From: JAAFIM01 sp964467315
GTDB lineage: Bacteria > Bacteroidota > Bacteroidia > Chitinophagales > Saprospiraceae
Length of the DNA stretch: 5,845 bases
NCBI GenBank assembly: GCA_964467315.1
Contig: CAYXSA010000160.1
Location: 1 to 5,845 of the forward strand
Direction: 5' to 3'
The notes under the pieces are model-generated. The model was not told the DNA's origin. It saw nothing but the letters and a program-made list of their open reading frames with translations, and ran no database searches. A program made the translations under genes and the position numbers. This document shows positions 1 through 5,364 of the stretch, in pieces. Positions within the stretch are counted from its first letter, which is position 1. Each line of letters opens with the position of its first letter.

Positions 1-47
1 AATTTTATCCTTTTATGTAGGGCTCCAGCCAAAATCATAAAGCACCA
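1..47 (+). pseudogene. Possible remnant of a gene related to the right-edge hypothetical protein
   Basis: Bases 23-46 are the exact reverse complement of 5792-5815, which lies inside the - strand gene at the right edge. In the frame starting at 24 the + strand encodes SSQNHKAP, the same residues that gene encodes at its visible positions 11-18. A shared TTTATCC lies 12 nt (here) or 13 nt (there) upstream of the match, so similarity seems to extend beyond the 24 bases with a 1-nt length change that would shift the frame. A TAG at 18-20 also closes the frame. Similarity stops at base 46. I read this as a decayed or truncated fragment of a paralogue; a short dispersed repeat captured by both places is the alternative. 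The left end is cut by the window. Confidence 0.4.
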
Positions 48-81
48 TTTTTTTTAGCTACTTCGCGCTTAAAAAACTGTG

Positions 82-89
82 TAGCTTTG
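82..89 (+). promoter_or_regulatory. Candidate Bacteroidota -7 promoter element (TAGCTTTG)
   Basis: TAGCTTTG matches the Bacteroidota -7 consensus TAnnTTTG exactly. Transcription would begin around 95-97, leaving a leader of under 20 nt before the ATG at 113. I see no clear TTG/TTTG -33 element at the expected distance upstream, so this rests on the -7 match and its position only. Confidence 0.45.
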
Positions 90-112
90 TATATAAACAA
101 AATGAAAAAAAC

Positions 113-454
113 ATGACTTTAGCAGAGGCGCAAAAAATCGTAGACGAATGGGTGCGCACGGTAGGCGTGCGTTACTATGGAGAGCTAACGAATATGGCTA
201 TTTTGACGGAGGAGGTCGGCGAAGTGGCGCGCCTGATGGCGCGTATGTACGGCGAACAGTCGTTCAAGCGCAAGGAAGACGAATTGACAGCAAAGGAAGA
301 CCTCCGAGGCGAGATGGCGGATGTGCTTTTTGTGCTGATTTGTCTGGCAAATCAAACGGGGATAGACCTCACGGCAGCCTTGACCGAATCGCTCGAAAAG
401 AAAACAAAACGCGATACAGAGCGGCACGCGAATAACCCCAAATTGAAAGGATAA
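113..454 (+). CDS. MazG-like nucleotide pyrophosphohydrolase
   Basis: A 113-residue, single-domain, all-alpha NTP pyrophosphohydrolase of the MazG/dCTPase superfamily. These enzymes hydrolyse (d)NTPs to the monophosphate and pyrophosphate and usually act as cytosolic house-cleaning enzymes. The metal-binding signature is visible: an EExxE motif at residues 33-37 (EEVGE) and an ExxD motif at 67-70 (EMAD), followed by the hydrophobic helix VLFVLICLANQTGIDL typical of the fold. The basic tail (KKTKRDTERH) also fits. The length is that of the short, single-MazG-domain forms rather than the ~260-residue tandem MazG of E. coli. The ATG at 113 has an A-rich upstream stretch and no Shine-Dalgarno sequence. 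The gene stands alone: a structured repeat begins just after its stop. The preferred nucleotide cannot be deduced. Confidence 0.88.
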   Translation: MTLAEAQKIVDEWVRTVGVRYYGELTNMAILTEEVGEVARLMARMYGEQSFKRKEDELTAKEDLRGEMADVLFVLICLANQTGIDLTAALTESLEKKTKRDTERHANNPKLKG

Positions 455-455
455 A

Positions 456-518
456 GTCGGGAGTTCCTCGCGTGAGGGATAGTAGGGGCGTATAAATATA
501 CGCCCCGAATAGCCCGAC
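456..518. repeat. Palindromic repeat, copy 1 unit A (three-way-junction fold)
   Basis: Starts one base after the mazG-like stop codon. GTCGGG (456-461) can pair with CCCGAC (513-518). Inside are a small hairpin, CCTC-GCGT-GAGG (466-477), and a perfect 10-bp inverted repeat GGGGCGTATA / TATACGCCCC (485-494 / 497-506) separated by AA. The modules CGCGTGAGGGATA (469-481) and AATAGCCCGAC (508-518) recur in the element near 4288-4338. It may end mazG-like transcription or be a non-autonomous mobile repeat; there is no T-tract for a classic intrinsic terminator. Confidence 0.75.
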
Positions 519-606
519 CGCCGCGCATGTAGAGCCGTAGCATGCTACGGCTCCTGCTGCGCCCCTTTGGCGCAGCAGATGCGCGGCGGGCACGCCAAAA
601 AAAAAA
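518..606. repeat. Palindromic repeat, copy 1 unit B (nested palindromes)
   Basis: An 11-bp perfect outer stem, CCGCCGCGCAT (518-528) with ATGCGCGGCGG (579-589), encloses two back-to-back inverted repeats. One is a 22-bp perfect palindrome at 532-553 (half-site GAGCCGTAGCA). The other is a hairpin CTGCTGCGCC / GGCGCAGCAG (554-563 / 569-578) with a 5-nt loop. The element then runs through GGCACGCC-like sequence (GGGCACGCC, 588-596) into an A-run ending at 606. The 22-bp palindrome and the GGCACGCC-plus-A-run module also occur, inverted, at 4248-4321. It lies wholly between the first two genes. Confidence 0.8.
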
Positions 607-643
607 TATCATCACCAAAAACCGCATAAACCACTTTTTTTGT

Positions 644-2440
644 ATGTCTATGAACACCACAACAGACCTCACGCTTGGCGGGGGCGAATTTATGTACGTC
701 GATGCGGCGCAGACTTTTGTGCCTGAGCAATTTGACGAAGAGCAGCAGATGATACGCGATACGGTGCGCAATTTTGCCGAAACCCGCGTTTTCCCGAACA
801 TCAAAGCGATAGAAAAACAGCAAGACAATATCGGCGCAAAACTGCTGGAAGAGGCGGGCGAGCTGGGTTTGCTGGGTGCAAATATCCCCGAAATTTATGG
901 CGGTATGGCGCTGGATACGAATACGAATAGCCTTTTGACGGAGGAAATCGGCGCTACCATGTCGTTTTCTGTATCTGTCGCCGCGCATACGGGCATTGGC
1001 ATTTTGCCGATATTTTATTTTGGCACGGAGGCGCAAAAAATGAAGTATCTCCCCGCGCTTTCGAGCGGGCAGATGAAGGCGGCGTACTGCCTGACGGAAC
1101 CCGGTTCGGGCTCCGATGCGCTCGCAGCGCGCTCGCGTGCCGACCTTAGTGCCGACGGCAAACATTACCTCATCAACGGGCAAAAGATGTGGATAACGAA
1201 TACGGCTTTTGCCGACGTTTTCATCGTTTTTGCTAAAATCGACGGCGATAAATTCACGGGTTTTATCGTGGAGCGCGGCGCGGCGGGTATGTCTTTTGGC
1301 GCAGAAGAGGACAAATTGGGTATAAAAGGCTCTTCTACTCGGCAGGTGTTTTTTGAGAACGTGCAAGTGCCCGTAGAAAATATCTTGGGCGAGATAGGCA
1401 AGGGGCATTTAATCGCTTTCAACGTGCTGAATGTCGGACGTTTTAAGCTCGGTTTGATGGCGCTCGGTGCGGGCAAACGCAATGCCTCTATGGCGATACG
1501 CTACGCCAACGAGCGTATGCAGTTCAAGCAGCCGATAGCCAATTTTGGCGCGATACAGCATAAAATCGCCGACCAAGCTATTATGCTTTATACGCTGGAG
1601 TCCGCTTGCTACCGCGCCTCGCAGCTTATACAAGACAAGGTGCAAAGCCTTACAGCAGCAGGCAGTAGCGCCAGCGCCGCTTATTTGGAAGCAGCCGAAG
1701 AGTACGCTATCGAGTGTGCCCTACTCAAAGTCTTGGGTTCGGACGCTTATTTTGCGGTGGCAGACCACACAGTGCAGGTACATGGCGGCAACGGATTTTC
1801 GGAGGAGTACGGTGCAGCGCGCGATTACCGCGATAATCGCATCAATCGCATCTTTGAGGGCACAAACGAGATTAACCGCATTTTGATGATGACGATGGTT
1901 TTGCGCCGTCTGCCCAAAGAGCCTAAAGCCATTGCCGCTTTACTCACACCTCGCGCCGCAGCCTTTGCCAAAGGTACGCCCCAAAGCGCCGAAGGCTGGC
2001 AAAATGCGGTCTTGCAAAGCGCTAAAGCTACCTTCAACGCCCTACTCGCCGAATGCCTACGCGCGCAAGCAAGCGGCGAAATAGAGCTAAAAACGGAACA
2101 AGAACTCGCTATGGCATTGAGCGATATTATGGCGGACGCTTTCGCGCTCGAAAGCAGCTTGCTACGTTTGCAGAAAATTGCCGCATTGGGCAAAACGCCC
2201 AGCTCAGCCGCTGCTGCTATCACACAAGTGCATGCCTACGAGGTTGCCCAACGCACGCAGAAAAACGCTACCGAAGCCCTCTTGGCGCTGGCTACTCCCC
2301 AAGCCACCGCGCTTTTGCAGCAACTGCCCGCCCATAGCCTACCGCAAATCCTCGCCACCAATGCCGCCAGCATCAACCCCAAAAACCTACGCCGCGAGAT
2401 AGCCAAATCCCTCGCCGCCGAAGGCAGCTATAGCGTTTAG
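644..2440 (+). CDS. Acyl-CoA dehydrogenase, long/very-long-chain type
   Basis: FAD-dependent acyl-CoA dehydrogenase catalysing the first, alpha-beta dehydrogenation step of fatty acid beta-oxidation, passing electrons to electron-transfer flavoprotein. From the ATG at 644 it is 598 residues. Visible signatures are YCLTEPGSGSD (148-158) and WITN (183-186) of the FAD/substrate region, VQVHGGNGFSEEYG (377-390), and RIFEGTNEI (402-410), whose Glu405 aligns with the catalytic base of the MCAD/VLCAD group. About 190 residues follow the core, as in VLCAD/ACAD9-type proteins and unlike ~380-residue short-chain forms. The frame is open back to an ATG at 542, but that codon sits in the centre of the 22-bp palindrome and the added 34 residues are translated repeat. 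ATG 644 or 650 is therefore preferred; there is no Shine-Dalgarno sequence. No other beta-oxidation gene is adjacent. Chain-length preference is inferred only from architecture. Confidence 0.93.
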   Translation: MSMNTTTDLTLGGGEFMYVDAAQTFVPEQFDEEQQMIRDTVRNFAETRVFPNIKAIEKQQDNIGAKLLEEAGELGLLGANIPEIYGGMALDTNTNSLLTEEIGATMSFSVSVAAHTGIGILPIFYFGTEAQKMKYLPALSSGQMKAAYCLTEPGSGSDALAARSRADLSADGKHYLINGQKMWITNTAFADVFIVFAKIDGDKFTGFIVERGAAGMSFGAEEDKLGIKGSSTRQVFFENVQVPVENILGEIGKGHLIAFNVLNVGRFKLGLMALGAGKRNASMAIRYANERMQFKQPIANFGAIQHKIADQAIMLYTLESACYRASQLIQDKVQSLTAAGSSASAAYLEAAEEYAIECALLKVLGSDAYFAVADHTVQVHGGNGFSEEYGAARDYRDNRINRIFEGTNEINRILMMTMVLRRLPKEPKAIAALLTPRAAAFAKGTPQSAEGWQNAVLQSAKATFNALLAECLRAQASGEIELKTEQELAMALSDIMADAFALESSLLRLQKIAALGKTPSSAAAAITQVHAYEVAQRTQKNATEALLALATPQATALLQQLPAHSLPQILATNAASINPKNLRREIAKSLAAEGSYSV

Positions 2441-2634
2441 TTTTTTTAGCACACAGATAACAACAGATATACACAGATTTGCAAAGTCTGTGTATATTTT
2501 TTTTAATCCAACATGATGTACAGATTGAAACATAGTGCGCATCGGCGTTCGTCCATGTTTTTATCAAAAAACAGGCGCACGCGTAGGGATATAAAGCGCA
2601 CATAAATCTGTATATCTTTTTTTACCCAACACCC
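2441..2634. other. Intergenic spacer with small repeats, 194 nt
   Basis: Besides the terminator, this gap has several CACAGAT/ACAGAT repeats at 2453-2480. A second, imperfect reverse-complement copy of the terminator's left arm lies at 2604-2617 (AAATCTGTATATCT). A 7-bp hairpin TGTTTTT / AAAAACA sits at 2556-2573. GTGCGC at 2535-2540 is matched by GCGCAC at 2575-2580 and again at 2596-2601. CGCGTAGGGATAT at 2580-2592 resembles the CGCGTGAGGGATA module of the large repeats. No convincing -7/-33 promoter was found for the downstream lipoprotein gene, and no open reading frame here looks real. Confidence 0.5.
2467..2504 (+). terminator. Intrinsic terminator of the acyl-CoA dehydrogenase gene
   Basis: An 11-bp perfect stem, ATATACACAGA (2467-2477) with TCTGTGTATAT (2487-2497), is followed directly by a run of T to 2504, 26 nt after the stop codon at 2440. 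The 9-nt loop can pair further (TTT with AAA). The stem is AT-rich, but its length and T-tract make it convincing. Confidence 0.78.
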
Positions 2635-4233
2635 ATGCGCCCCTTTCTCTACCTCTTTGCTTGCTTTTTTGTTGCGGCTTGCTCCTCCAATACGAAGCAG
2701 CCAACTTCTACCGCCAACGCCGATAGCCTCGCCCTGCGCGCCGATACGGCTGCTGTTGTGCCCGCGCGCGACCCTCTGCAAACGCGTTACACCGATAGCA
2801 CAGGCAAAATTTATGATATCCGCATCATCAATAAAAGTTTCTTGCATAGCGAGGGGCGCAATTACTACGGCGAGCAACTGCCCGAAAGGCTGGACATCAT
2901 TTGGCAGCATTTTTTGGGTACAGGCACGACCAATTTGGCAGGGGTGGTAGCTTGGAGTGGGGCAGGTTGGACAGGGCAGCCTCTGATGGTCGAAGAAAAT
3001 GGGGTCAAATACCTCATTCAGGGCGCTTACGACCACAATCTAAAGAAAATCCGAGCCGATAGCGGAGAACTTATCTGGCAGCATAATTTTGGCGACGTGA
3101 TAAAAGGGACGGGTACGCTCTGGATAAATCCCAATCCGCGCAACTTGGAAGAAGCCGTATTGGTGATGCAGGGCAGCCGCGCGAGCGGGCAAAGTTTGGC
3201 GAAAACCGTCGGCAGCTATCGCGGGGTTTCCTATTTCACAGGGCGAGAGCTTTGGCGACTGAGCAGCGATAAATCCCACTGCTATAGCCGCGACGTAGAT
3301 GCCTCTTGTTTGGTCGTTGGCGATACGGCGTACTTGGGTTTGGAAACGGGTTTTTTCGTCGTTTTTAATCCCGACCCTGCCAAAGCCGACACTTTAGACG
3401 GCATCCTACAGCCGCAAATCTATAAAAAAACCGACAGCCTTTATACGCTGCGCGATGTCGCTTTGCATAGTCGCAACATCGTTACCGAAGGCTCGCCGAC
3501 AAAGTTGGGGCAGCGCATTTATCTCGCTTCTGGTTCGGGCTGGGTTTGGGGCTATGATGTACCGACGCAGACGATGGATTGGAAGTTTTATATCGGCTCC
3601 GATATGGATGGCTCGCCTGTTGCTACCCGCGATAGCTGCATTTTGATAGCCGTCGAAAAGCAGTACATTGCGGGCAAGGGCGGGGTTTTGAAGCTTGACC
3701 CGCAGCGAGATAGCGCTGTATCGCCTGTAGTTTGGTACTATCCGACCGAAAACCGCCAATTTGCAAGTTGGCAGGGGGGGATTATCGGCAGCGTATCGAC
3801 CAACGAATCTTATGCAGAAGGGAAAACGCGGGCGATGGGCGCTTGCGTGGCTATCGACGGTTTTTTGCACGTTTTCGCACTCAACGAGATAGACACGAGC
3901 AAGAAGGTCTTGCTCTTCGACGGCAAGACGAGCGTAGCCACGCCGAAGACCGTTTTTAAGTATCCGACGGGGCCTGCTATCTCTACGCCGCTCTTCATTG
4001 GCGACCAGATTTTGGCGCTCACCTACGATTCGCTCTATCTTTTTCGCCACGATGCGCAGTATAATTTTAGCCTTTCGGCGCGTTTGGCGATACGCGGCGA
4101 GGCTACGCCTTTGGTGCATGAGGGGCGGATTTATGTGGCTTCGCGCGATGGTTTTTTGTATTGCATCGGCAACAGTCCCGACAAAGCGCCGCTTATCGTT
4201 CGCCCGCAAAGCAAGAAAAAGCCCCTGCAATAA
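2635..4233 (+). CDS. PQQ-like beta-propeller lipoprotein
   Basis: A 532-residue secreted lipoprotein. The N-terminus is a short lipoprotein signal peptide with lipobox V-A-A-C, Cys16 being the lipidated residue, then a Ser/Thr/Ala-rich linker to about residue 45. The rest shows repeated propeller-blade patterns of the PQQ-binding-like/quinoprotein dehydrogenase-like fold: SGELIWQHNFG (143-153), FTGRELWRL (201-209), IYLASGSGWVWGYDV (295-309), SDMDGSPVA (322-330) and RIYVASRDGFLYCIG (498-512). Catalytic residues of PQQ dehydrogenases were not recognised, so a structural or binding role is more likely than enzymatic activity. It probably sits in the periplasm or outer membrane. The residues after Cys16 (SSNTK) are not acidic, so a surface-export signal is not evident. 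ATG 2635 places the signal peptide correctly; no Shine-Dalgarno sequence. The substrate or partner is unknown. It is transcribed alone, with its own terminator. Confidence 0.82.
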   Translation: MRPFLYLFACFFVAACSSNTKQPTSTANADSLALRADTAAVVPARDPLQTRYTDSTGKIYDIRIINKSFLHSEGRNYYGEQLPERLDIIWQHFLGTGTTNLAGVVAWSGAGWTGQPLMVEENGVKYLIQGAYDHNLKKIRADSGELIWQHNFGDVIKGTGTLWINPNPRNLEEAVLVMQGSRASGQSLAKTVGSYRGVSYFTGRELWRLSSDKSHCYSRDVDASCLVVGDTAYLGLETGFFVVFNPDPAKADTLDGILQPQIYKKTDSLYTLRDVALHSRNIVTEGSPTKLGQRIYLASGSGWVWGYDVPTQTMDWKFYIGSDMDGSPVATRDSCILIAVEKQYIAGKGGVLKLDPQRDSAVSPVVWYYPTENRQFASWQGGIIGSVSTNESYAEGKTRAMGACVAIDGFLHVFALNEIDTSKKVLLFDGKTSVATPKTVFKYPTGPAISTPLFIGDQILALTYDSLYLFRHDAQYNFSLSARLAIRGEATPLVHEGRIYVASRDGFLYCIGNSPDKAPLIVRPQSKKKPLQ

Positions 4234-4258
4234 GGGAGGGGCTTTTTTATTTTTTTTG
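4216..4258 (+). terminator. Intrinsic terminator of the lipoprotein gene, overlapping its 3' end
   Basis: AAAAAGCCCCT (4216-4226) pairs with AGGGGCTTTTT (4237-4247) around a 10-nt loop, followed by an almost pure T stretch to 4258. The left arm encodes the last Lys-Lys-Pro-Leu residues and the TAA stop (4231-4233) lies in the loop, so the terminator is embedded in the coding end. The flanking A-run lets the stem also work as a terminator on the - strand. Confidence 0.87.
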
Positions 4259-4380
4259 GCGTGCCGCTGCGCCAAAAAGGGCGCAGCGTCGGGCTATTTG
4301 AGCCGTAGCATGCTACGGCTCTACATATCCCTCACGCGCTCGCTGCGCCCGCAAAGGGCGGGCGCGCAGGGGCTTTTGTA
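4248..4380. repeat. Palindromic repeat, copy 2 (inverted and rearranged relative to copy 1)
   Basis: Modules in + order: T-run plus GGCGTGCC (to 4265); hairpin CGCTGCGCC / GGCGCAGCG (4265-4273 / 4280-4288); GTCGGGCTATT (4288-4298); the same 22-bp perfect palindrome as at 532-553 (4300-4321); TATCCCTCACGCG (4326-4338); hairpin GCGCCCGC / GCGGGCGC (4345-4352 / 4358-4365). These are reverse complements of modules in 469-606. Alternatively GGGCGCAGCG (4279-4288) can pair with CGCTGCGCCC (4341-4350), making an outer stem round the palindrome. It fills the gap between the convergent lipoprotein and SecB-like genes. Confidence 0.78.
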
Positions 4381-4381
4381 C

Positions 4382-4421
4382 AAGAAAAAAAATTATCTAC
4401 ACGCCGCAACTTTTTGCGGCG
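4382..4421 (-). terminator. Possible terminator of the SecB-like operon
   Basis: Read on the - strand, a perfect 8-bp stem (CGCCGCAA / TTGCGGCG at 4402-4409 / 4414-4421, 4-nt loop) lies about 35 nt past the SecB-like stop. A run of eight T follows about 9 nt after the stem. The stem-to-T spacing is longer than ideal, so it could instead be a protective hairpin or part of the adjoining repeat. Confidence 0.45.
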
Positions 4422-4456
4422 CGCAATCAATAAAGTATTTGCTATCTTCATAGTTT

Positions 4457-4858
4457 CTATTTGTTGCTGTCTGCATTCAGTGCCACAAAATTCACGGGCA
4501 TAAGCATTACTGTAGAAACACCTGCTTTCGCTGTGAGTGTTGCCAAATGTTCGCGTACAAATGGGTAAATTATTGCGGGCGCGTTGATATTGGCAAAATT
4601 TTCTAAATTGCTGTCTTGCAAGTCGCTCGGTTTGAAAACCCCCAGCATCACTATTTTTGATTTGATGCTATAAGGGTTGGGAGCGTTTTCATCGCTCGCT
4701 TTGAATGCTACTGTTAAAACAACTTGAAGCTTGTCTTTTTCTATTTTGTACGCTTTTTGCAAAAACGTTTCTCCTTTTTGTATTTCTACATTGTGGTGCC
4801 CCGAAAATTCAAAGTGGCTTTCCTGCAAAAAAACGCCTATTATTTGGTACTGACTCAT
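4457..4858 (-). CDS. SecB-family chaperone (short SecB-like protein)
   Basis: A 133-residue protein recognised by the SecB C-terminal signature INAPAIIYPFVREHLATLTA (91-110), followed by LMPVNF (119-124). It matches the SecB pattern of NxPxxLFPxxR...LTxxxG...LxPVNF. The N-terminal half (QIIGVFLQESHFEF, then beta-strand-like segments) fits the fold. SecB tetramers hold client proteins unfolded, classically passing them to SecA for export. It is shorter than proteobacterial SecB (~155) and lacks the acidic C-terminal tail. It is the last gene of a tight - strand cluster, 18 nt after the 157-residue gene, with no Sec or redox genes such as grxC/gpsA nearby. That setting resembles SecB-like chaperones of toxin-antitoxin-chaperone modules more than a housekeeping secB. 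Its role as a dedicated chaperone for its neighbours is inference. Confidence 0.83.
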   Translation of the reverse strand: MSQYQIIGVFLQESHFEFSGHHNVEIQKGETFLQKAYKIEKDKLQVVLTVAFKASDENAPNPYSIKSKIVMLGVFKPSDLQDSNLENFANINAPAIIYPFVREHLATLTAKAGVSTVMLMPVNFVALNADSNK

Positions 4859-4876
4859 ATTATGGTGTGTGAAGTT

Positions 4877-5350
4877 TTATGCAACCATTGCTGGAGCATC
4901 AGTGGTATATGAATAGTCAGTGAATTTATCTGTGGGAGCGAAATACTGCTGTAAAGTATATTCTGGGAGTGTTTCGGCGATTTCATCAAAAAAACTGGGG
5001 CGCAATTGGCGAAAGAATACTTTTTTCCAAGATTCAAAATTTTCTTTAAGGTTGTGCTTTTCTACAGGAATTACAGAAAATACAGTGCGCCCACTGTAGC
5101 TCTTTATGTGCTCATCGACTTGCTTGGCAAGCAATAAAAAATCGTATAAAGATGTTTTTCCTGAAAAATATCCATAAAGTTGCTCTTTATTCGCTATAGT
5201 TTGCAGATAACGTACGCGGCTTTCGTCTTCCATTTCTTCCACGAAAAAGCCGACTACGACATTGCCTGCTTCGTTTTTGCCTGTATATATATAATCAAAA
5301 TCCTCGTGTAGGAGTACCTCTGTTTTGGTGCTAATTTGGGTATCATTCAT
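4877..5350 (-). CDS. Hypothetical protein, 157 aa, in SecB-like operon
   Basis: I do not recognise this protein with confidence. It is acidic and soluble, with no signal peptide or membrane segment. The N-terminal half (residues 10-75) looks like a small alpha/beta domain: strands around EVLLHEDFDYIYTG and NVVVGFFVEEM, then RVRYLQTIANKEQLYGYFSG and TSLYDFLLLAKQ. This faintly recalls DUF6575-type proteins, a memory-based resemblance that I could not test. Residues 100-132 are helical and aromatic (ESWKKVFFRQLRPSFFDEI). The last ~25 residues (from PEYTLQQYFAP) are Tyr/Thr/Asp-rich and probably disordered. The ATG at 5348-5350 lies 14 nt after the upstream stop, without a Shine-Dalgarno sequence, and its own stop is 18 nt before the SecB-like start. 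Likely the partner or client of that chaperone, but this is inference from context. Confidence 0.72.
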   Translation of the reverse strand: MNDTQISTKTEVLLHEDFDYIYTGKNEAGNVVVGFFVEEMEDESRVRYLQTIANKEQLYGYFSGKTSLYDFLLLAKQVDEHIKSYSGRTVFSVIPVEKHNLKENFESWKKVFFRQLRPSFFDEIAETLPEYTLQQYFAPTDKFTDYSYTTDAPAMVA

Positions 5351-5364
5351 GGTTTATGTTAGCG

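Noticed and set aside
102..116. Five-codon leader ORF (MKKT) whose stop overlaps the ATG of the mazG-like gene
   Set aside because: An A-rich start region readily produces such short frames. There is no ribosome-binding signal, and nothing ties it to regulation of a pyrophosphohydrolase.
456..606. CRISPR array or tRNA cluster in the GC-rich structured spacer
   Set aside because: The repeats are inverted and nested, not regularly spaced direct repeats. No cloverleaf with anticodon arm or CCA end can be drawn.
352..828. Long - strand open frame across the mazG-like 3' end and the dehydrogenase start
   Set aside because: Low-complexity, Arg/Ser-rich product running through the palindromic repeat and two well-supported + strand genes; a shadow frame.
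545..1408. 287-codon - strand frame opposite the dehydrogenase
   Set aside because: Product is Arg/His/Cys-rich with no domain, and lies antisense to clear dehydrogenase motifs; caused by codon bias of the real gene.
2635..4233. PQQ-dependent alcohol or glucose dehydrogenase
   Set aside because: Only the propeller pattern is visible. I could not identify the PQQ-binding and catalytic residues, and the lipoprotein form suits a non-enzymatic binding or scaffold role.
607..4247. Composite transposon bounded by the two inverted palindromic elements
   Set aside because: The bracketed genes are ordinary metabolic or envelope genes, there is no transposase, and no target-site duplication could be seen. 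The copies differ in module order, so independent insertion is simpler.
3406..4275. 289-codon - strand frame opposite the lipoprotein gene
   Set aside because: Antisense shadow that also crosses the terminator; the composition is not protein-like, whereas the + strand shows lipobox and propeller blades.
3998..4453. 151-codon + strand frame over the lipoprotein 3' end and repeat copy 2
   Set aside because: It is made of out-of-frame lipoprotein sequence plus translated palindromes and terminator; no independent support.
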